Shown here: positions 21,441 to 31,724 of the stretch, piece by piece
Numbering within the stretch: the first letter of the stretch is position 1
How the letters are laid out: each line of letters opens with the position of its first letter
Assembly: GCA_007280515.1 (NCBI GenBank)
Contig: QYPL01000004.1
Location: 62,001-126,000, forward strand
Reading direction: 5' to 3'
Length of the DNA: 64,000 bases
From: Sediminibacterium sp.
Lineage (GTDB): Bacteria; Bacteroidota; Bacteroidia; Chitinophagales; Chitinophagaceae
Translations under genes and position numbers: made by a program
The notes under the pieces: generated by a model
Database searches by the model: none
What the model saw: the letters and a program-made list of their open reading frames with translations, nothing else
What the model was told of the DNA's origin: nothing

Positions 21441-22265
21441 ATGTTTAAAATACCTGCCAAAGAACTAGAATGGAAAATTAGTAGCCCCCAGGTAATGGGT
21501 ATTTTAAACCTAACTCCAGACTCTTTTTATGAAGCTAGTCGTCATGCTAATATTGATAGCGCTTTAGCGCAGGCCCATTTATTTATTCAAGAAGGCGCAA
21601 GTATTATTGATATAGGTGCACAAAGTACTAGGCCAGGTGCAAATATGGAGGGTGCAGCAATTGAAATAGAAAGACTCATTCCCTACATTGAAGCCATTGC
21701 CCAAGCTTATCCAAAACAACTTATATCGGTGGATACATTTTATGCTTCAGTGGCAGAGGCTACTTTAAAAGCGGGCGCACATATTATTAATGACATTAGT
21801 TGTGGCGCTTTTGATGAAAATATATTAGCAGTGGTTGCTAAAAATAATGCAGCTTATATTGGTATGCATTTAACGGGTGGAATAGACAGCATGCATAAAG
21901 TGGAAACAAGAGAAGATATTATAGAAACAGTTATAAGTTATTTCCAAACTAAAAAGAAATTATTATCAAAATATGGGATTAATCATTGGGTTATTGACCC
22001 TGGTTTTGGTTTTGGAAAAACAGTAGAGGAGAATTTTACAATTGTTAAAAAAATAGATGAATTAAAAATGTTGGAGCTTCCTATTTTATTGGGGGCATCT
22101 AGGAAATCGAGTTTATATAAAACATTAGGTATTGAATCAAAGGATGCCTTAAACGCAACTACCGTGGCAAATACAGTGGCTATATTAAAGGGTGCTGATA
22201 TTCTTAGAGTTCATGATGTTAAAGAAGCTGCTGAAATTATTCAATTACTACCCTATCTACAATAA
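21441..22265 (+). CDS. folP: Dihydropteroate synthase
   Basis: VMGILNLTPDSFYEASRH; DIGAQSTRPGA; WVIDPGFGFGKTVEENF; GASRKSSL. Confidence 0.95.
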   Translation: MFKIPAKELEWKISSPQVMGILNLTPDSFYEASRHANIDSALAQAHLFIQEGASIIDIGAQSTRPGANMEGAAIEIERLIPYIEAIAQAYPKQLISVDTFYASVAEATLKAGAHIINDISCGAFDENILAVVAKNNAAYIGMHLTGGIDSMHKVETREDIIETVISYFQTKKKLLSKYGINHWVIDPGFGFGKTVEENFTIVKKIDELKMLELPILLGASRKSSLYKTLGIESKDALNATTVANTVAILKGADILRVHDVKEAAEIIQLLPYLQ

Positions 22266-22298
22266 AAAATGCTCCTCTTATTAGGAGAAGCATTTTTT
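22264..22298. terminator. Bidirectional terminator hairpin between convergent folP and the FKBP gene
   Basis: AAAAAATGCTCCT...AGGAGAAGCATTTTTT. Confidence 0.8.
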
Positions 22299-22321
22299 GA
22301 ATTCAAAAAAATATTAATTAT

Positions 22322-22347
22322 ATAATTTATACTTTTCTATAAATTAT
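22322..22347. terminator. Second AT-rich hairpin in the same spacer
   Basis: ATAATTTATA-CTTTTC-TATAAATTAT, perfect 10-bp stem. Confidence 0.5.
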
Positions 22348-22359
22348 TTTTTATACTTA

Positions 22360-23277
22360 TTATTTTTGCATTGCTGGCGGTGGCGGCGGTGCAATAGTAG
22401 CTGCTTTTGGAGCAACAGTTACATCTTTAATTTCAATATCAAAAGCTAGGTTGTCATAAGCTTTGATGACACCATTTGCTTGTGGGCCATAAGCCAACAT
22501 TGCAGGTATATATAAAACGCCCTTTCCTCCTTTTCCAAAATATTTTAATCCAATATCCCAACCTGGAATGACACTACCCGCTCCTACTTTTACATCGTAA
22601 GGTTTAGCAGTAGGATCGTTAGGTTTGATATTAGAATCAAATACTTCACCTTTTAATGTGTATCCTTTGTAAAATACGCTAGCCACTTTTGTAGAATCAA
22701 TTCTGTTGGTAGCATCTCCTGCTTCTTTAGTTACTACAAATACTCCTTCTGGAGATTGTACAGCAGTGATTTTATTTTTAGCCAAGTAAGCAGCAATAAT
22801 GCCAATTTCTTTTGCTTTTTCTTTGTCTTGCTCTTTCTTGTAATCGGCGTCAACTAATTTAACATCAGTGAATACGTCTACAATTTCGGCTTTACCTAAA
22901 ATGATATCTTTAGTTTTGAATACTTCATTCAATTGTAAAACTTTCATGCTTACTAAGGTATCAATACTTAAAGAGAATTCAACCTTGTCTCCTTTTCTAC
23001 ATTTCATTATAACTTCAGTAAATGTATATTTACCTAAACGAGCTGTATCAATAGGGAAATAAACAGGTATAACGCCAAAAGTTGAACTTAAAGTAGTGTC
23101 TTTAGATTTTAACTTGTACTCTACATTTAATTTAACGAATTGACCTTGTTGCAATAATTTTTCATTACCACTACCGTGTGTAATTTTGTAAGGCATACCA
23201 GAGGGGGCTTTTTCATATTGATTACAACTTGCAAACAAGACAATAGCAGCCACTAACTTTAAACTTGATTTTATCAT
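22360..23277 (-). CDS. FKBP-type peptidyl-prolyl isomerase lipoprotein
   Basis: Lipobox LFASCNQ; VFYKGYTLKGEVFDSN; VIPGWDIGLKYFGKGGKGVLYIPAMLAYG. Confidence 0.9.
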   Translation of the reverse strand: MIKSSLKLVAAIVLFASCNQYEKAPSGMPYKITHGSGNEKLLQQGQFVKLNVEYKLKSKDTTLSSTFGVIPVYFPIDTARLGKYTFTEVIMKCRKGDKVEFSLSIDTLVSMKVLQLNEVFKTKDIILGKAEIVDVFTDVKLVDADYKKEQDKEKAKEIGIIAAYLAKNKITAVQSPEGVFVVTKEAGDATNRIDSTKVASVFYKGYTLKGEVFDSNIKPNDPTAKPYDVKVGAGSVIPGWDIGLKYFGKGGKGVLYIPAMLAYGPQANGVIKAYDNLAFDIEIKDVTVAPKAATIAPPPPPAMQK

Positions 23278-23278
23278 T

Positions 23279-24295
23279 TTATTTTAATTGTGTTAATTGT
23301 GATTTATATTCTTTTATTATTGTTTTAAAATCGCTTGCGGTTTCATCCACCGTTTTTGAAGATCTTCCTCCTGCCGCATTGGCATGGCCTCCCCCTTCAA
23401 AATGAGTGCGTGCAAATATATTAACATCGAAGTTACCTTTGCTTCTAAAGCTCCATTTTCTTTCTTCTTCTCTGTCTATGACTATGGCGGCTAACTTAAT
23501 ACCTTCAATTGATAACAAATAATTAACCAATCCCTCTGTATCTCCAGTTTTCAATTCAAATTTATATATATCTGTTTTGGGGATGGCCATCATGGCGGTG
23601 TTTAATTCAGGTATCACCGTCATTCTATTTAAAAAGGCGTTACCCATAAATTTTAACCTGCCTTCTGAAGAATTGTCATAAATTTTTTCATGTATCAAAG
23701 AATGTTCTAGGCCTAATTCTTTCAAATGCGCTACAATTTTATGCACTGAAGCTGAAGTGGATGGGAAACGGAAAGAACCTGTATCGGTCATAAGGCCTGT
23801 ATACAAGCAAGCAGCAATATCTAAGTTTATTAAATTACTATGTCCCGATGCTACGATGAAATTATAAATCATCTCACAGGTAGAGCTCATCATTACATCA
23901 CTAATACCATAAGCAAAAGAGGGTGTATCGGGCTGTTGATGATGATCAATGAGTATTTTTAATGATTTTGATTCTTTAATTATGGGTTCTAAATGTTTAG
24001 TACGATGTAGAATATTAAAATCTAAGCAGAATACATAATCGGCTTCTTGAATAATGCTTGTGGCTTTTTCTTTATGTGATTCAAAATCAGTGACTTGGTC
24101 TGTGCCAGGCATCCAATCTAAAAAGGAAGCCCAATTGGTGGGAGAAATAACCGTTACCTCATGCCCCAATTGCTTTAAAAAATGGTATAGACCCAAACTA
24201 GAGCCCATCGCATCGCCGTCTGGCTTTTGATGTGATGTAATTACAGCCTTAAAAGGTTGATTCAGAATGGGGTAAAATTGTTCAATTGTTTGCAT
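23279..24295 (-). CDS. DHH/DHHA1 phosphoesterase, NrnA-like
   Basis: SHQKPDGDAMGSSLGLYHFL; LIDHHQQPD; GGGHANAAGG. Confidence 0.92.
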   Translation of the reverse strand: MQTIEQFYPILNQPFKAVITSHQKPDGDAMGSSLGLYHFLKQLGHEVTVISPTNWASFLDWMPGTDQVTDFESHKEKATSIIQEADYVFCLDFNILHRTKHLEPIIKESKSLKILIDHHQQPDTPSFAYGISDVMMSSTCEMIYNFIVASGHSNLINLDIAACLYTGLMTDTGSFRFPSTSASVHKIVAHLKELGLEHSLIHEKIYDNSSEGRLKFMGNAFLNRMTVIPELNTAMMAIPKTDIYKFELKTGDTEGLVNYLLSIEGIKLAAIVIDREEERKWSFRSKGNFDVNIFARTHFEGGGHANAAGGRSSKTVDETASDFKTIIKEYKSQLTQLK

Positions 24296-24302
24296 AGAGG
24301 CA

Positions 24303-24310
24303 CAAATTTA
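24303..24310 (-). promoter_or_regulatory. -7 element TAAATTTG for the nrnA-like gene
   Basis: On the minus strand: TAAATTTG-TGCCTCT-ATG. Confidence 0.4.
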
Positions 24311-24332
24311 ATGTAAATCAGATGTTTTTTAG

Positions 24333-24340
24333 TAATTTTG
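24333..24340 (+). promoter_or_regulatory. -7 element TAATTTTG of ndk
   Basis: TAnnTTTG match upstream of ATG 24374. Confidence 0.4.
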
Positions 24341-24373
24341 CGCCTGCAATTAGCAACTACTAATAAAATAACT

Positions 24374-24787
24374 ATGAACCGCACATTTACGATGATTAAG
24401 CCAGACGCCACTTCAAAAGGCTATACTGGAGCAATTTTAGACCAAATTATGAAGGCTGGATTTACCGTTAAAGCCATGAAATGGACAAAATTAACAGTGG
24501 AACAAGCTGGACAATTTTACGAAGTGCATAAAGAGCGCCCTTTTTATGGTGAATTAGTAGCTTTTATGAGTTCTGGACCTATTGTAGCCGCTATTCTTGA
24601 AAAAGACAATGCTGTTGCCGATTTTAGAAAATTAATTGGAGCTACGAATCCTGCTCAAGCAGAAGAAGGAACTATTAGAAAGAATTTTGCAGCTTCTATG
24701 GGAGAAAATGCTGTTCACGGAAGTGATAGTGATGAGAATGCACAAATAGAAGGAAACTTCTTCTTTGCAGCTACTGAGAGATTTTAA
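24374..24787 (+). CDS. ndk: Nucleoside-diphosphate kinase
   Basis: [34 protein letters not shown] active-site motif. Confidence 0.95.
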   Translation: MNRTFTMIKPDATSKGYTGAILDQIMKAGFTVKAMKWTKLTVEQAGQFYEVHKERPFYGELVAFMSSGPIVAAILEKDNAVADFRKLIGATNPAQAEEGTIRKNFAASMGENAVHGSDSDENAQIEGNFFFAATERF

Positions 24788-24806
24788 TTTTTCTATATTA
24801 TTTTAT

Positions 24807-26135
24807 TTATTTCTTGCCACCTCTTGAAATTGGTTTGCCGTATTTTTTCTGCATTATCTCTTTCCTATTCTTTCGTACATTCACTTTACTGTTTTTCGCC
24901 GATTTTTCGTGAAAAGCTGGCCCAGATTCTTCTTTCTTAGGCACTTTAATTTGGATAATCTTCATTCGAACTTTTGGCTTCTCGTCCTCGGTGAGAATTT
25001 CTGAAATTTCTAAATCAGCAGGTAATGCCAACATAGGAATTTTTTGCTTCATTAAAGTTTCTATCGCTTTTTGTAAAACTTTTTCTTTCTCTGTAATAAA
25101 GGTAATAGAGATTCCTTTTTTATCAGCTCTTCCTGTTCTACCAATTCGGTGAATATAGTTTTCTGGCACATCGGGCGTATCAAAATTTATTACATGCGTA
25201 ACCTCAGCTACATCGATACCTCTTGCCATTACATCGGTAGCAATTAAATAAGTATATACGCCAGCTTTAAATTGTTTCACCGTATTAAATCGATGATTTT
25301 GTTCTTTGTTAGAATGTATGACCCCTACTCTTTCAGGAAATTTAGCCTCTAATTGTTCGAATAGTTGATCTGCCAAAGCCTTGGTAGCAGCGAATATTAG
25401 CACTTTGGTCATGGCCTCGTTAGTAGATAATAAAAGCTTTAATAAATTAACTTTTGTATTAAAATTAGGAATATCATACCCATTTTGAATAATATTTTCA
25501 AGTGGTGTACCTGTTGGTGCCGCTTCTACTCTAATAGGTGCGCTAAAATAATCATTCATTAATTTTTCAACATCATCGGTGATGGTGGCTGAGAAAAGTA
25601 AGTTTTGTCTTTTAGCGGGAAGTAGTTCTAAAATATTAGTGATTTGTTTTCTAAAACCTAAATTCAACATTTCATCCATTTCATCAATGACTAATTTCTT
25701 AATCATTTTAGTTTTAAATGCGCCGTTCATGATTAAGTCAAATAGTCGACCAGGTGTGGCTACTAAAACATCTGCACCGCTTTCTAATGCAATTTGTTGT
25801 GTATTAATATTCACGCCTCCAAATACACCCACTGCACTCACACTCATATAAGGTGTTAATTTATTAACAGCCTCTACTACTTGTACCACTAATTCTCTGG
25901 TGGGTACTAATATTAAAATTTGAGGATCCTTGTTTTTATCAAATTTCCATTGTCTTAAACAAGGCAATAAATAAGCAAATGTTTTACCTGTTCCTGTTTG
26001 TGCAATACCGCATACATCTCTACCTGACATAACAATAGGAAAAACCCTATACTGTATAGTGGTAGCCTCTGTAAAACCTAGTTCTTCAACGGCTCTTAAT
26101 AAAGGGGTATTTAAATTTAAATCTTGAAATGTCAT
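24807..26135 (-). CDS. DEAD-box RNA helicase
   Basis: AQTGTGKTFAYLLP; VIDEMDEML (DEMD variant); LLFSATI; HRIGRTGRADKKG. Confidence 0.93.
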   Translation of the reverse strand: MTFQDLNLNTPLLRAVEELGFTEATTIQYRVFPIVMSGRDVCGIAQTGTGKTFAYLLPCLRQWKFDKNKDPQILILVPTRELVVQVVEAVNKLTPYMSVSAVGVFGGVNINTQQIALESGADVLVATPGRLFDLIMNGAFKTKMIKKLVIDEMDEMLNLGFRKQITNILELLPAKRQNLLFSATITDDVEKLMNDYFSAPIRVEAAPTGTPLENIIQNGYDIPNFNTKVNLLKLLLSTNEAMTKVLIFAATKALADQLFEQLEAKFPERVGVIHSNKEQNHRFNTVKQFKAGVYTYLIATDVMARGIDVAEVTHVINFDTPDVPENYIHRIGRTGRADKKGISITFITEKEKVLQKAIETLMKQKIPMLALPADLEISEILTEDEKPKVRMKIIQIKVPKKEESGPAFHEKSAKNSKVNVRKNRKEIMQKKYGKPISRGGKK

Positions 26136-26370
26136 ATTGCGTAAATGTGACGCGAAGGTAGTTTATTAAAAGCGCTATTTATGGATAAATATTGAATTAA
26201 TTAGTTTTTAAATGAGTATAAATTAATGAATATCAAATACTTATGAATAAATTAAGACGGAATTCCATAATAGCAAAATAGAAAATTATTGTATTAAAAT
26301 TGCAGGTATACTGCTTTAAAAAAATTATATTTAATAATTGGAAATTTCGCACACTTATAAATATAAATAA

Positions 26371-28041
26371 ATGAAATTCAGTACACAACTAAAGCAGTTC
26401 GGTTTAAATCTATTTAAAATGCTGACAATTTTTATTTTAACGATGCCATCACTGCAGGCATTTAGCCAAAATGATGATAATATTAATAGTAGAGATATTC
26501 TATACCTTACTTCTGGAGGTAAATTACATCCCTTACAAGCTATTATGGATATTAGACATTATAGCATTGCCTTAGAGGTGGATATCGCCAAGCAATCTAT
26601 TAGTGGCAGCACTGAAGTAAGTTTGAATTTGTCTAAAAAAACCGATACTATTTTACTTGATTTAATTCATTTATATAAGGTTACTAAAATTAAAGTGAAT
26701 AATAAAGCAACCGCCTTCTACCAACACGACGATAAAATATTTATAAGTTCAGCTTCAGGTTTTGAAATAGGCAATCAAAAAGTATACATTGAATATAGTG
26801 GTATACCTTCGGTGGCAGTTAAGCCTCCTTGGGATGGTGGATTTACTTGGAAAAAAGATAGTGCAGGGTTTGATTGGATATCCATTAATATTCAAGGGGA
26901 AGGTGGAAAAATGTATTACCCTTGTAAGGATCATCCTAGTGATGAGCCGAATGAAGGAGCCGATTTAAAAATTACAGTGCCTTCTCATTTAGTAGTTGCT
27001 GGCCCAGGCTTATTAATGAATGTAAATACTAAGAAAAATAAGTCTACTTATCATTGGAAAACAAATTATACGATTAGTAACTATTGTATTGTATTTAATA
27101 TAGGAAAGTATAAAGTGTACAAAGATGAGTTAACTACTATACTAGGTAATAAAGTACCTATTGAATATTATGTATTAGAGGTGGATACCATACATGCTAA
27201 AAAAGTTATTGAAACTAAAAAAAGAGATAATAAAATATTAGAAAAATATTTTGGGGAATACCCTTGGGCTAAAGAAAAAATTGGGATTGCTGAAGTACCT
27301 AACTCTGGTATGGAGCATCAAACCATGATTACTTTTGATAACAAGTTTAGGTATAAAACTATTAATGGTCAAGATTATTCAGATAACTTATTTCATGAGT
27401 ATGCACATGAGTGGTGGGCCAATAAAGTAACTAATAAAGACTGGGGCCATATGTGGATTCAGGAAGGTATTGGTACCTATGCTGAAGCTTTAGCGATGTT
27501 GGAAATTGGCGGTCAAACTTCTTATGATGAAATAATTGCTGGCCATAGACGTAATTCAAGAAACAGAAAGGCCATTGTACCAGCGGGTGATGAAATTACA
27601 GAAGAAGAAGTATATTCCGGTGGAGATATTTATGGAAAAGGTTCTTTTTTCATGCATAGTTTAAGATACTTAATTGGAGATGAAATCTTCTTCCCTACTT
27701 TAAAGAAATTATCTACAGACCCTCAGACTACCTATGACAATTTTGTTACTACAATGGATGTAGAAAAATTATTTAGTAATGCTACAGGTAAGGACTTAAA
27801 ACCTTTCTTTGATTTCTTTTTACGTACTACCAACGTTTTAGATATAACAGTGAAAGAAGTAGGTTTTCAAAAATTCCAAATTAAGCAAAATAATTTCTTT
27901 ATGCCTTTACCATTTGAGATTACATCTAATGGTCAAACTACACGTACCCTTATTCCTAGTGAAGGTATTATGGTGAATGCTGCCTTGCCACCTCAAGTAG
28001 ATGCTAAAGGATATTATTTGAAAAAAGTAACGCTACAATAA
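26371..28041 (+). CDS. M1 family metallopeptidase (paralog 1)
   Basis: HEYAHEWWANKVTNKDWGHMWIQEG (HExxH-18-E); SGMEHQT. Confidence 0.9.
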   Translation: MKFSTQLKQFGLNLFKMLTIFILTMPSLQAFSQNDDNINSRDILYLTSGGKLHPLQAIMDIRHYSIALEVDIAKQSISGSTEVSLNLSKKTDTILLDLIHLYKVTKIKVNNKATAFYQHDDKIFISSASGFEIGNQKVYIEYSGIPSVAVKPPWDGGFTWKKDSAGFDWISINIQGEGGKMYYPCKDHPSDEPNEGADLKITVPSHLVVAGPGLLMNVNTKKNKSTYHWKTNYTISNYCIVFNIGKYKVYKDELTTILGNKVPIEYYVLEVDTIHAKKVIETKKRDNKILEKYFGEYPWAKEKIGIAEVPNSGMEHQTMITFDNKFRYKTINGQDYSDNLFHEYAHEWWANKVTNKDWGHMWIQEGIGTYAEALAMLEIGGQTSYDEIIAGHRRNSRNRKAIVPAGDEITEEEVYSGGDIYGKGSFFMHSLRYLIGDEIFFPTLKKLSTDPQTTYDNFVTTMDVEKLFSNATGKDLKPFFDFFLRTTNVLDITVKEVGFQKFQIKQNNFFMPLPFEITSNGQTTRTLIPSEGIMVNAALPPQVDAKGYYLKKVTLQ

Positions 28042-28074
28042 AATATCTAATAAAAATATTTTAATAAAATATAC
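28037..28074 (+). repeat. 12-14 bp imperfect tandem repeat x3 spanning the upstream stop codon
   Basis: AATAAAATATCT / AATAAAAATATTTT / AATAAAATATAC. Confidence 0.65.
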
Positions 28075-28089
28075 AATACTATTAATCTA

Positions 28090-29733
28090 ATGAAAAGAAT
28101 ATTAAATTTATTTACAATTGCAATACTAATTGTATCTCCTTATATTTCAAAGGCAGATACCTACCCTATTAATAAAAATATAGATGTAAAACATTATGTA
28201 TTTAATTTAAGTTTATCAGATGCTGATAATGAAATTACAGGTACCACGCTGGTCACTATTAGTTTTAAGGAAGCGGGTATGAAAAATTTCCGTCTTGATT
28301 TTATTAATAAAACAACTTCAAGGCAGGACAAAGGTATGGTGGTAGATGCTGTTAATAGTTCTAACCTCGCGGTAAACTATACGCATCAAAATGATGAACT
28401 CATCATTAGTTTACCAGCTCCTTCTACTTTAAATCAAACATTAACATTCACCATTCAATACCATGGTATTCCATTCGATGGTTTAAGAATTGGGGCTACT
28501 AAATTAGGTGACCGAAGTTTTTTTAATGAAAACTGGCCTAATCGTGGAAGACATTGGCTACCTATTGTTGACCATCCGCATGATAAAGCTACTTCTGAAT
28601 TTATTGTAAAAGCGCCTTCTCATTATAAAGTGGTGTCTAATGGTTTATTAATGGAAGAATCTGAACTTGGTAATAGTACAAGACTTACACATTGGAAACA
28701 ATCAGTGCCTGTATCTTCTTGGTTATTTGTTTTAGGGGTAGCCGATTTTGCTGTTAAATATGTAGATGAATTCAGAGGAAAATCGATACAAACATGGGTG
28801 TATGCTAAAAACAGGGAAGCAGGTTTTTATGATTTTGATGAGCCCACTAAAAAAGTATTAGAATTTTATTCAAATTACGTTGGCCCTTATGCTTATGAAA
28901 AATTAGCGAATATTCAAACCCCTAGTGTGAATGGTGGTATGGAAACTTCTTCTGCTATATTTTATGGCGAGGATTTAGTAACCGGTAAAAGAGATGACAG
29001 AACTAGAAATGTAGTCATTCATGAAATTGCTCATCAATGGTTTGGCAATGCCATTACTGAAACTACTTGGGACGATGCTTGGTTAAGCGAAGGCTTTGCT
29101 ACTTTTTTTACTTTATTATTTATTGAAAATGCATACGGCAAGGATGAATATACTAAGGGTATTATAAAAGCAAGAAAAACTGTTTATGATTTATCAGTTA
29201 AAATGCCTGACTTCAGTATTGTAAGTGAGAGAACAGCAGAAAAAGAACAAGTGACTAGTGGTCTTACTTATCAAAAAGGGGCTTGGGTACTTCATATGCT
29301 TAGAAATTTAATGGGGGATACAAATTTCAAAAAAGGAATTCAAAATTATTATGCAAAGTATTTTAATGCGAATACCACCACCTCTGCATTCAGAGAAGAA
29401 ATGGAAAAAGTAGTTGGTAAGGATTTAAAATTATTTTTTAAGCAGTGGTTGTATCAGTCTATTAACCCTACTATTAATGCCAGTTGGACTTATAATGCAA
29501 GTGCGAAAAAACTAACTGTGCAGTTACATCAAGCGCAGGGAGATAGGTTTTTATATTCATTACCTGTAGAAATTGGATATTATAAAAAAGGTGCAATCAC
29601 ACCTACTATACTTACCATGAATTTGAAGGATAAAGACCAAGTGTTTAGTTTCCCTTTAGCGACTGCTCCTGAGAAATTGGAACTAGATCCTAGGGCTGTT
29701 TTATTGAATGATGGGAAGATGAGTAAGGAGTAG
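28090..29733 (+). CDS. M1 family metallopeptidase (paralog 2)
   Basis: HEIAHQWFGNAITETTWDDAWLSEGFATFF; NGGMETSSA. Confidence 0.92.
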   Translation: MKRILNLFTIAILIVSPYISKADTYPINKNIDVKHYVFNLSLSDADNEITGTTLVTISFKEAGMKNFRLDFINKTTSRQDKGMVVDAVNSSNLAVNYTHQNDELIISLPAPSTLNQTLTFTIQYHGIPFDGLRIGATKLGDRSFFNENWPNRGRHWLPIVDHPHDKATSEFIVKAPSHYKVVSNGLLMEESELGNSTRLTHWKQSVPVSSWLFVLGVADFAVKYVDEFRGKSIQTWVYAKNREAGFYDFDEPTKKVLEFYSNYVGPYAYEKLANIQTPSVNGGMETSSAIFYGEDLVTGKRDDRTRNVVIHEIAHQWFGNAITETTWDDAWLSEGFATFFTLLFIENAYGKDEYTKGIIKARKTVYDLSVKMPDFSIVSERTAEKEQVTSGLTYQKGAWVLHMLRNLMGDTNFKKGIQNYYAKYFNANTTTSAFREEMEKVVGKDLKLFFKQWLYQSINPTINASWTYNASAKKLTVQLHQAQGDRFLYSLPVEIGYYKKGAITPTILTMNLKDKDQVFSFPLATAPEKLELDPRAVLLNDGKMSKE

Positions 29734-29866
29734 AAATTATGTCCCAAGTTTAGCTGAATTTCAAGCTATTGAGTTCATTTTGAGCCTTAAATCACAGGAT
29801 TTTGGGGGCAAATTTAAGACTAAATAGAAAAATCGGGGTATATTGCATCAAAATTATAAAGGCACG

Positions 29867-31132
29867 ATGACAATTCTTCTACGACAAGTCAAAATTGCAG
29901 ATACAAAGTCGCCTTTTAATGGCTTGGTTAAAGACATTCTTCTCCAAGATCATCAAATCATCTCCATTTCAGATAAATACAAAGGCGAAGCTGATCAAAT
30001 CTTAGAATTAAAGAACGCATTTGTTAGCCCCGGCTTTGTAGACCCCTTTGTTCATTTCTGTGATCCAGGAATGGAACATAGAGAAACCTTGCATACTGGC
30101 GCTGAAGCAGCTCAGCAAGGAGGTTTTACTACCGTTTTTGTAATACCTAATACTCAACCCGTTATTGATACCAAGTCTCAAGTGACTTATATCAAACAAC
30201 ATAGTCAAGAATTGCCCATTCATATTTTACCCATTGGCGCCCTTTCTAAAAAATTAGAAGGCAAGGATTTAGCAGAAATGATTGACATGCACAGTAATGG
30301 AGCAGTTGCTTTCAGTGATGGTTCCTACCCCGTTCAATCTACCCTACTATTTTTAAAAGCCTTACAATATGTAAAAGCCTTCGAGGGTGTGGTTATTCAA
30401 ATGCCTATCGATAAAAGCTTAGGCAGTTTAGGCTTAATGAACGAAGGAATTTTATCAACTAAATTAGGACTACCGGGTATACCCGCCATTGCAGAAGAAT
30501 TAATTATTCATAGAGATATAGAATTACTAAAATATACTAATTCAAAATTACATATCACGGGTGTAAGTACCGCTAAAGGAATTGCTTTAATAGTAGCTGC
30601 AAAAAAAGAAGGACTTCAAATTACTTGTAGCGTAACGCCTTATCATTTATTCTTTACTGAAGAAGATTTAAACAACTACGATACTTTATTAAAAGTATTT
30701 CCTCCACTTAGAACTAAAGAAGATCAAAAAGCATTAATAAGCGCTGTTGAAAATGGCACAGTAGATTGTATTAGCACACATCATATGCCTCAGGACTGGG
30801 ATGGTAAAACCATCGAATTTGAAAACGCCAAAGCGGGTATAGCCTCTATTGAAACTAGTTTTGCTGCTGTGAAGCAAGCCATACCTTCTTTATCTGAACT
30901 AAGATTATCAGCATTGTTTTCAAGTAATGCTAGAAATATCTTCAGCCTTTCTTCAGCAACTATTGCAGAAGGCGCTGAGGCTGAATTAACGCTGTTTAGT
31001 ACAAAAGGATCGACGAACTTATCGAAAACTCATTCGAAAAGTAAGTCTGCCAACTCTCCTTTCTGGGATATAACCTTAACAGGTAAAGTTTTAGGAACTT
31101 ATGTAAAAGGGAAGTTATCAATAAACAAATAA
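29867..31132 (+). CDS. Dihydroorotase-like protein, probably noncatalytic (PyrC'-type)
   Basis: FVSPGFVDPFVHFCDPGMEHRETLHTGAEAAQQGGFTTVFVIPNTQPV family signature with substituted metal ligands. Confidence 0.85.
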   Translation: MTILLRQVKIADTKSPFNGLVKDILLQDHQIISISDKYKGEADQILELKNAFVSPGFVDPFVHFCDPGMEHRETLHTGAEAAQQGGFTTVFVIPNTQPVIDTKSQVTYIKQHSQELPIHILPIGALSKKLEGKDLAEMIDMHSNGAVAFSDGSYPVQSTLLFLKALQYVKAFEGVVIQMPIDKSLGSLGLMNEGILSTKLGLPGIPAIAEELIIHRDIELLKYTNSKLHITGVSTAKGIALIVAAKKEGLQITCSVTPYHLFFTEEDLNNYDTLLKVFPPLRTKEDQKALISAVENGTVDCISTHHMPQDWDGKTIEFENAKAGIASIETSFAAVKQAIPSLSELRLSALFSSNARNIFSLSSATIAEGAEAELTLFSTKGSTNLSKTHSKSKSANSPFWDITLTGKVLGTYVKGKLSINK

Positions 31133-31183
31133 TTTCTCTAAATAATTATTCTAATAAATTACTCTAATAAATTACGCTAATAA
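31127..31183 (+). repeat. 13-bp tandem repeat (4 full units plus partial) starting at the stop codon
   Basis: AAATAATTTCTCT / AAATAATTATTCT / AATAAATTACTCT / AATAAATTACGCT / AATAA. Confidence 0.85.
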
Positions 31184-31193
31184 ATAAAAAATT

Positions 31194-31715
31194 ATGGAAA
31201 CTAAAATTACTACACATATTGTCAAAGGTTTAATATTAAGTGCTATCTCTATTGTATTTAGTGTAGTTATGTATGTATTTAATTTATTTGAATACAGCTG
31301 GTTAAGCTGGATAAATACGGCTATTATAATGGGTGGGTTAATTTATGGTAATATATTGTATGCTAATCAAAATAGTAATAATGTAACATTTGGTAATTTA
31401 TTTGCACATGGTTTTAAAACGACAGCTGTTATTATTGTTATTACCACCGCTTATACAGTACTAGCTTTCAAAGTATTATTTCCAGACATGATTGATATTA
31501 TTTTAGAAATATCTAGAAAGAAAATGTTAGAAAATCCTAAAATGACAGATGAAATGATTGAGCAAGCCATGAGCATGACTAAAAAATTCTTTGTACCCTT
31601 TGCAATAGGGGGTACTATTTTAGGAACAGGTTTTACTGGGGCCATTGCATCACTTATTGGAGCAGCTGTTGCTAAGAAGAACCCTATAGATCTTTTCTCT
31701 AATCCTGCTTCTTAA
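31194..31715 (+). CDS. DUF4199-like membrane protein
   Basis: TM-rich; YSWLSWINTAIIMGGLIYGN, KNPIDLF C-terminus typical of DUF4199. Confidence 0.75.
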   Translation: METKITTHIVKGLILSAISIVFSVVMYVFNLFEYSWLSWINTAIIMGGLIYGNILYANQNSNNVTFGNLFAHGFKTTAVIIVITTAYTVLAFKVLFPDMIDIILEISRKKMLENPKMTDEMIEQAMSMTKKFFVPFAIGGTILGTGFTGAIASLIGAAVAKKNPIDLFSNPAS

Positions 31716-31724
31716 TAATTATTT

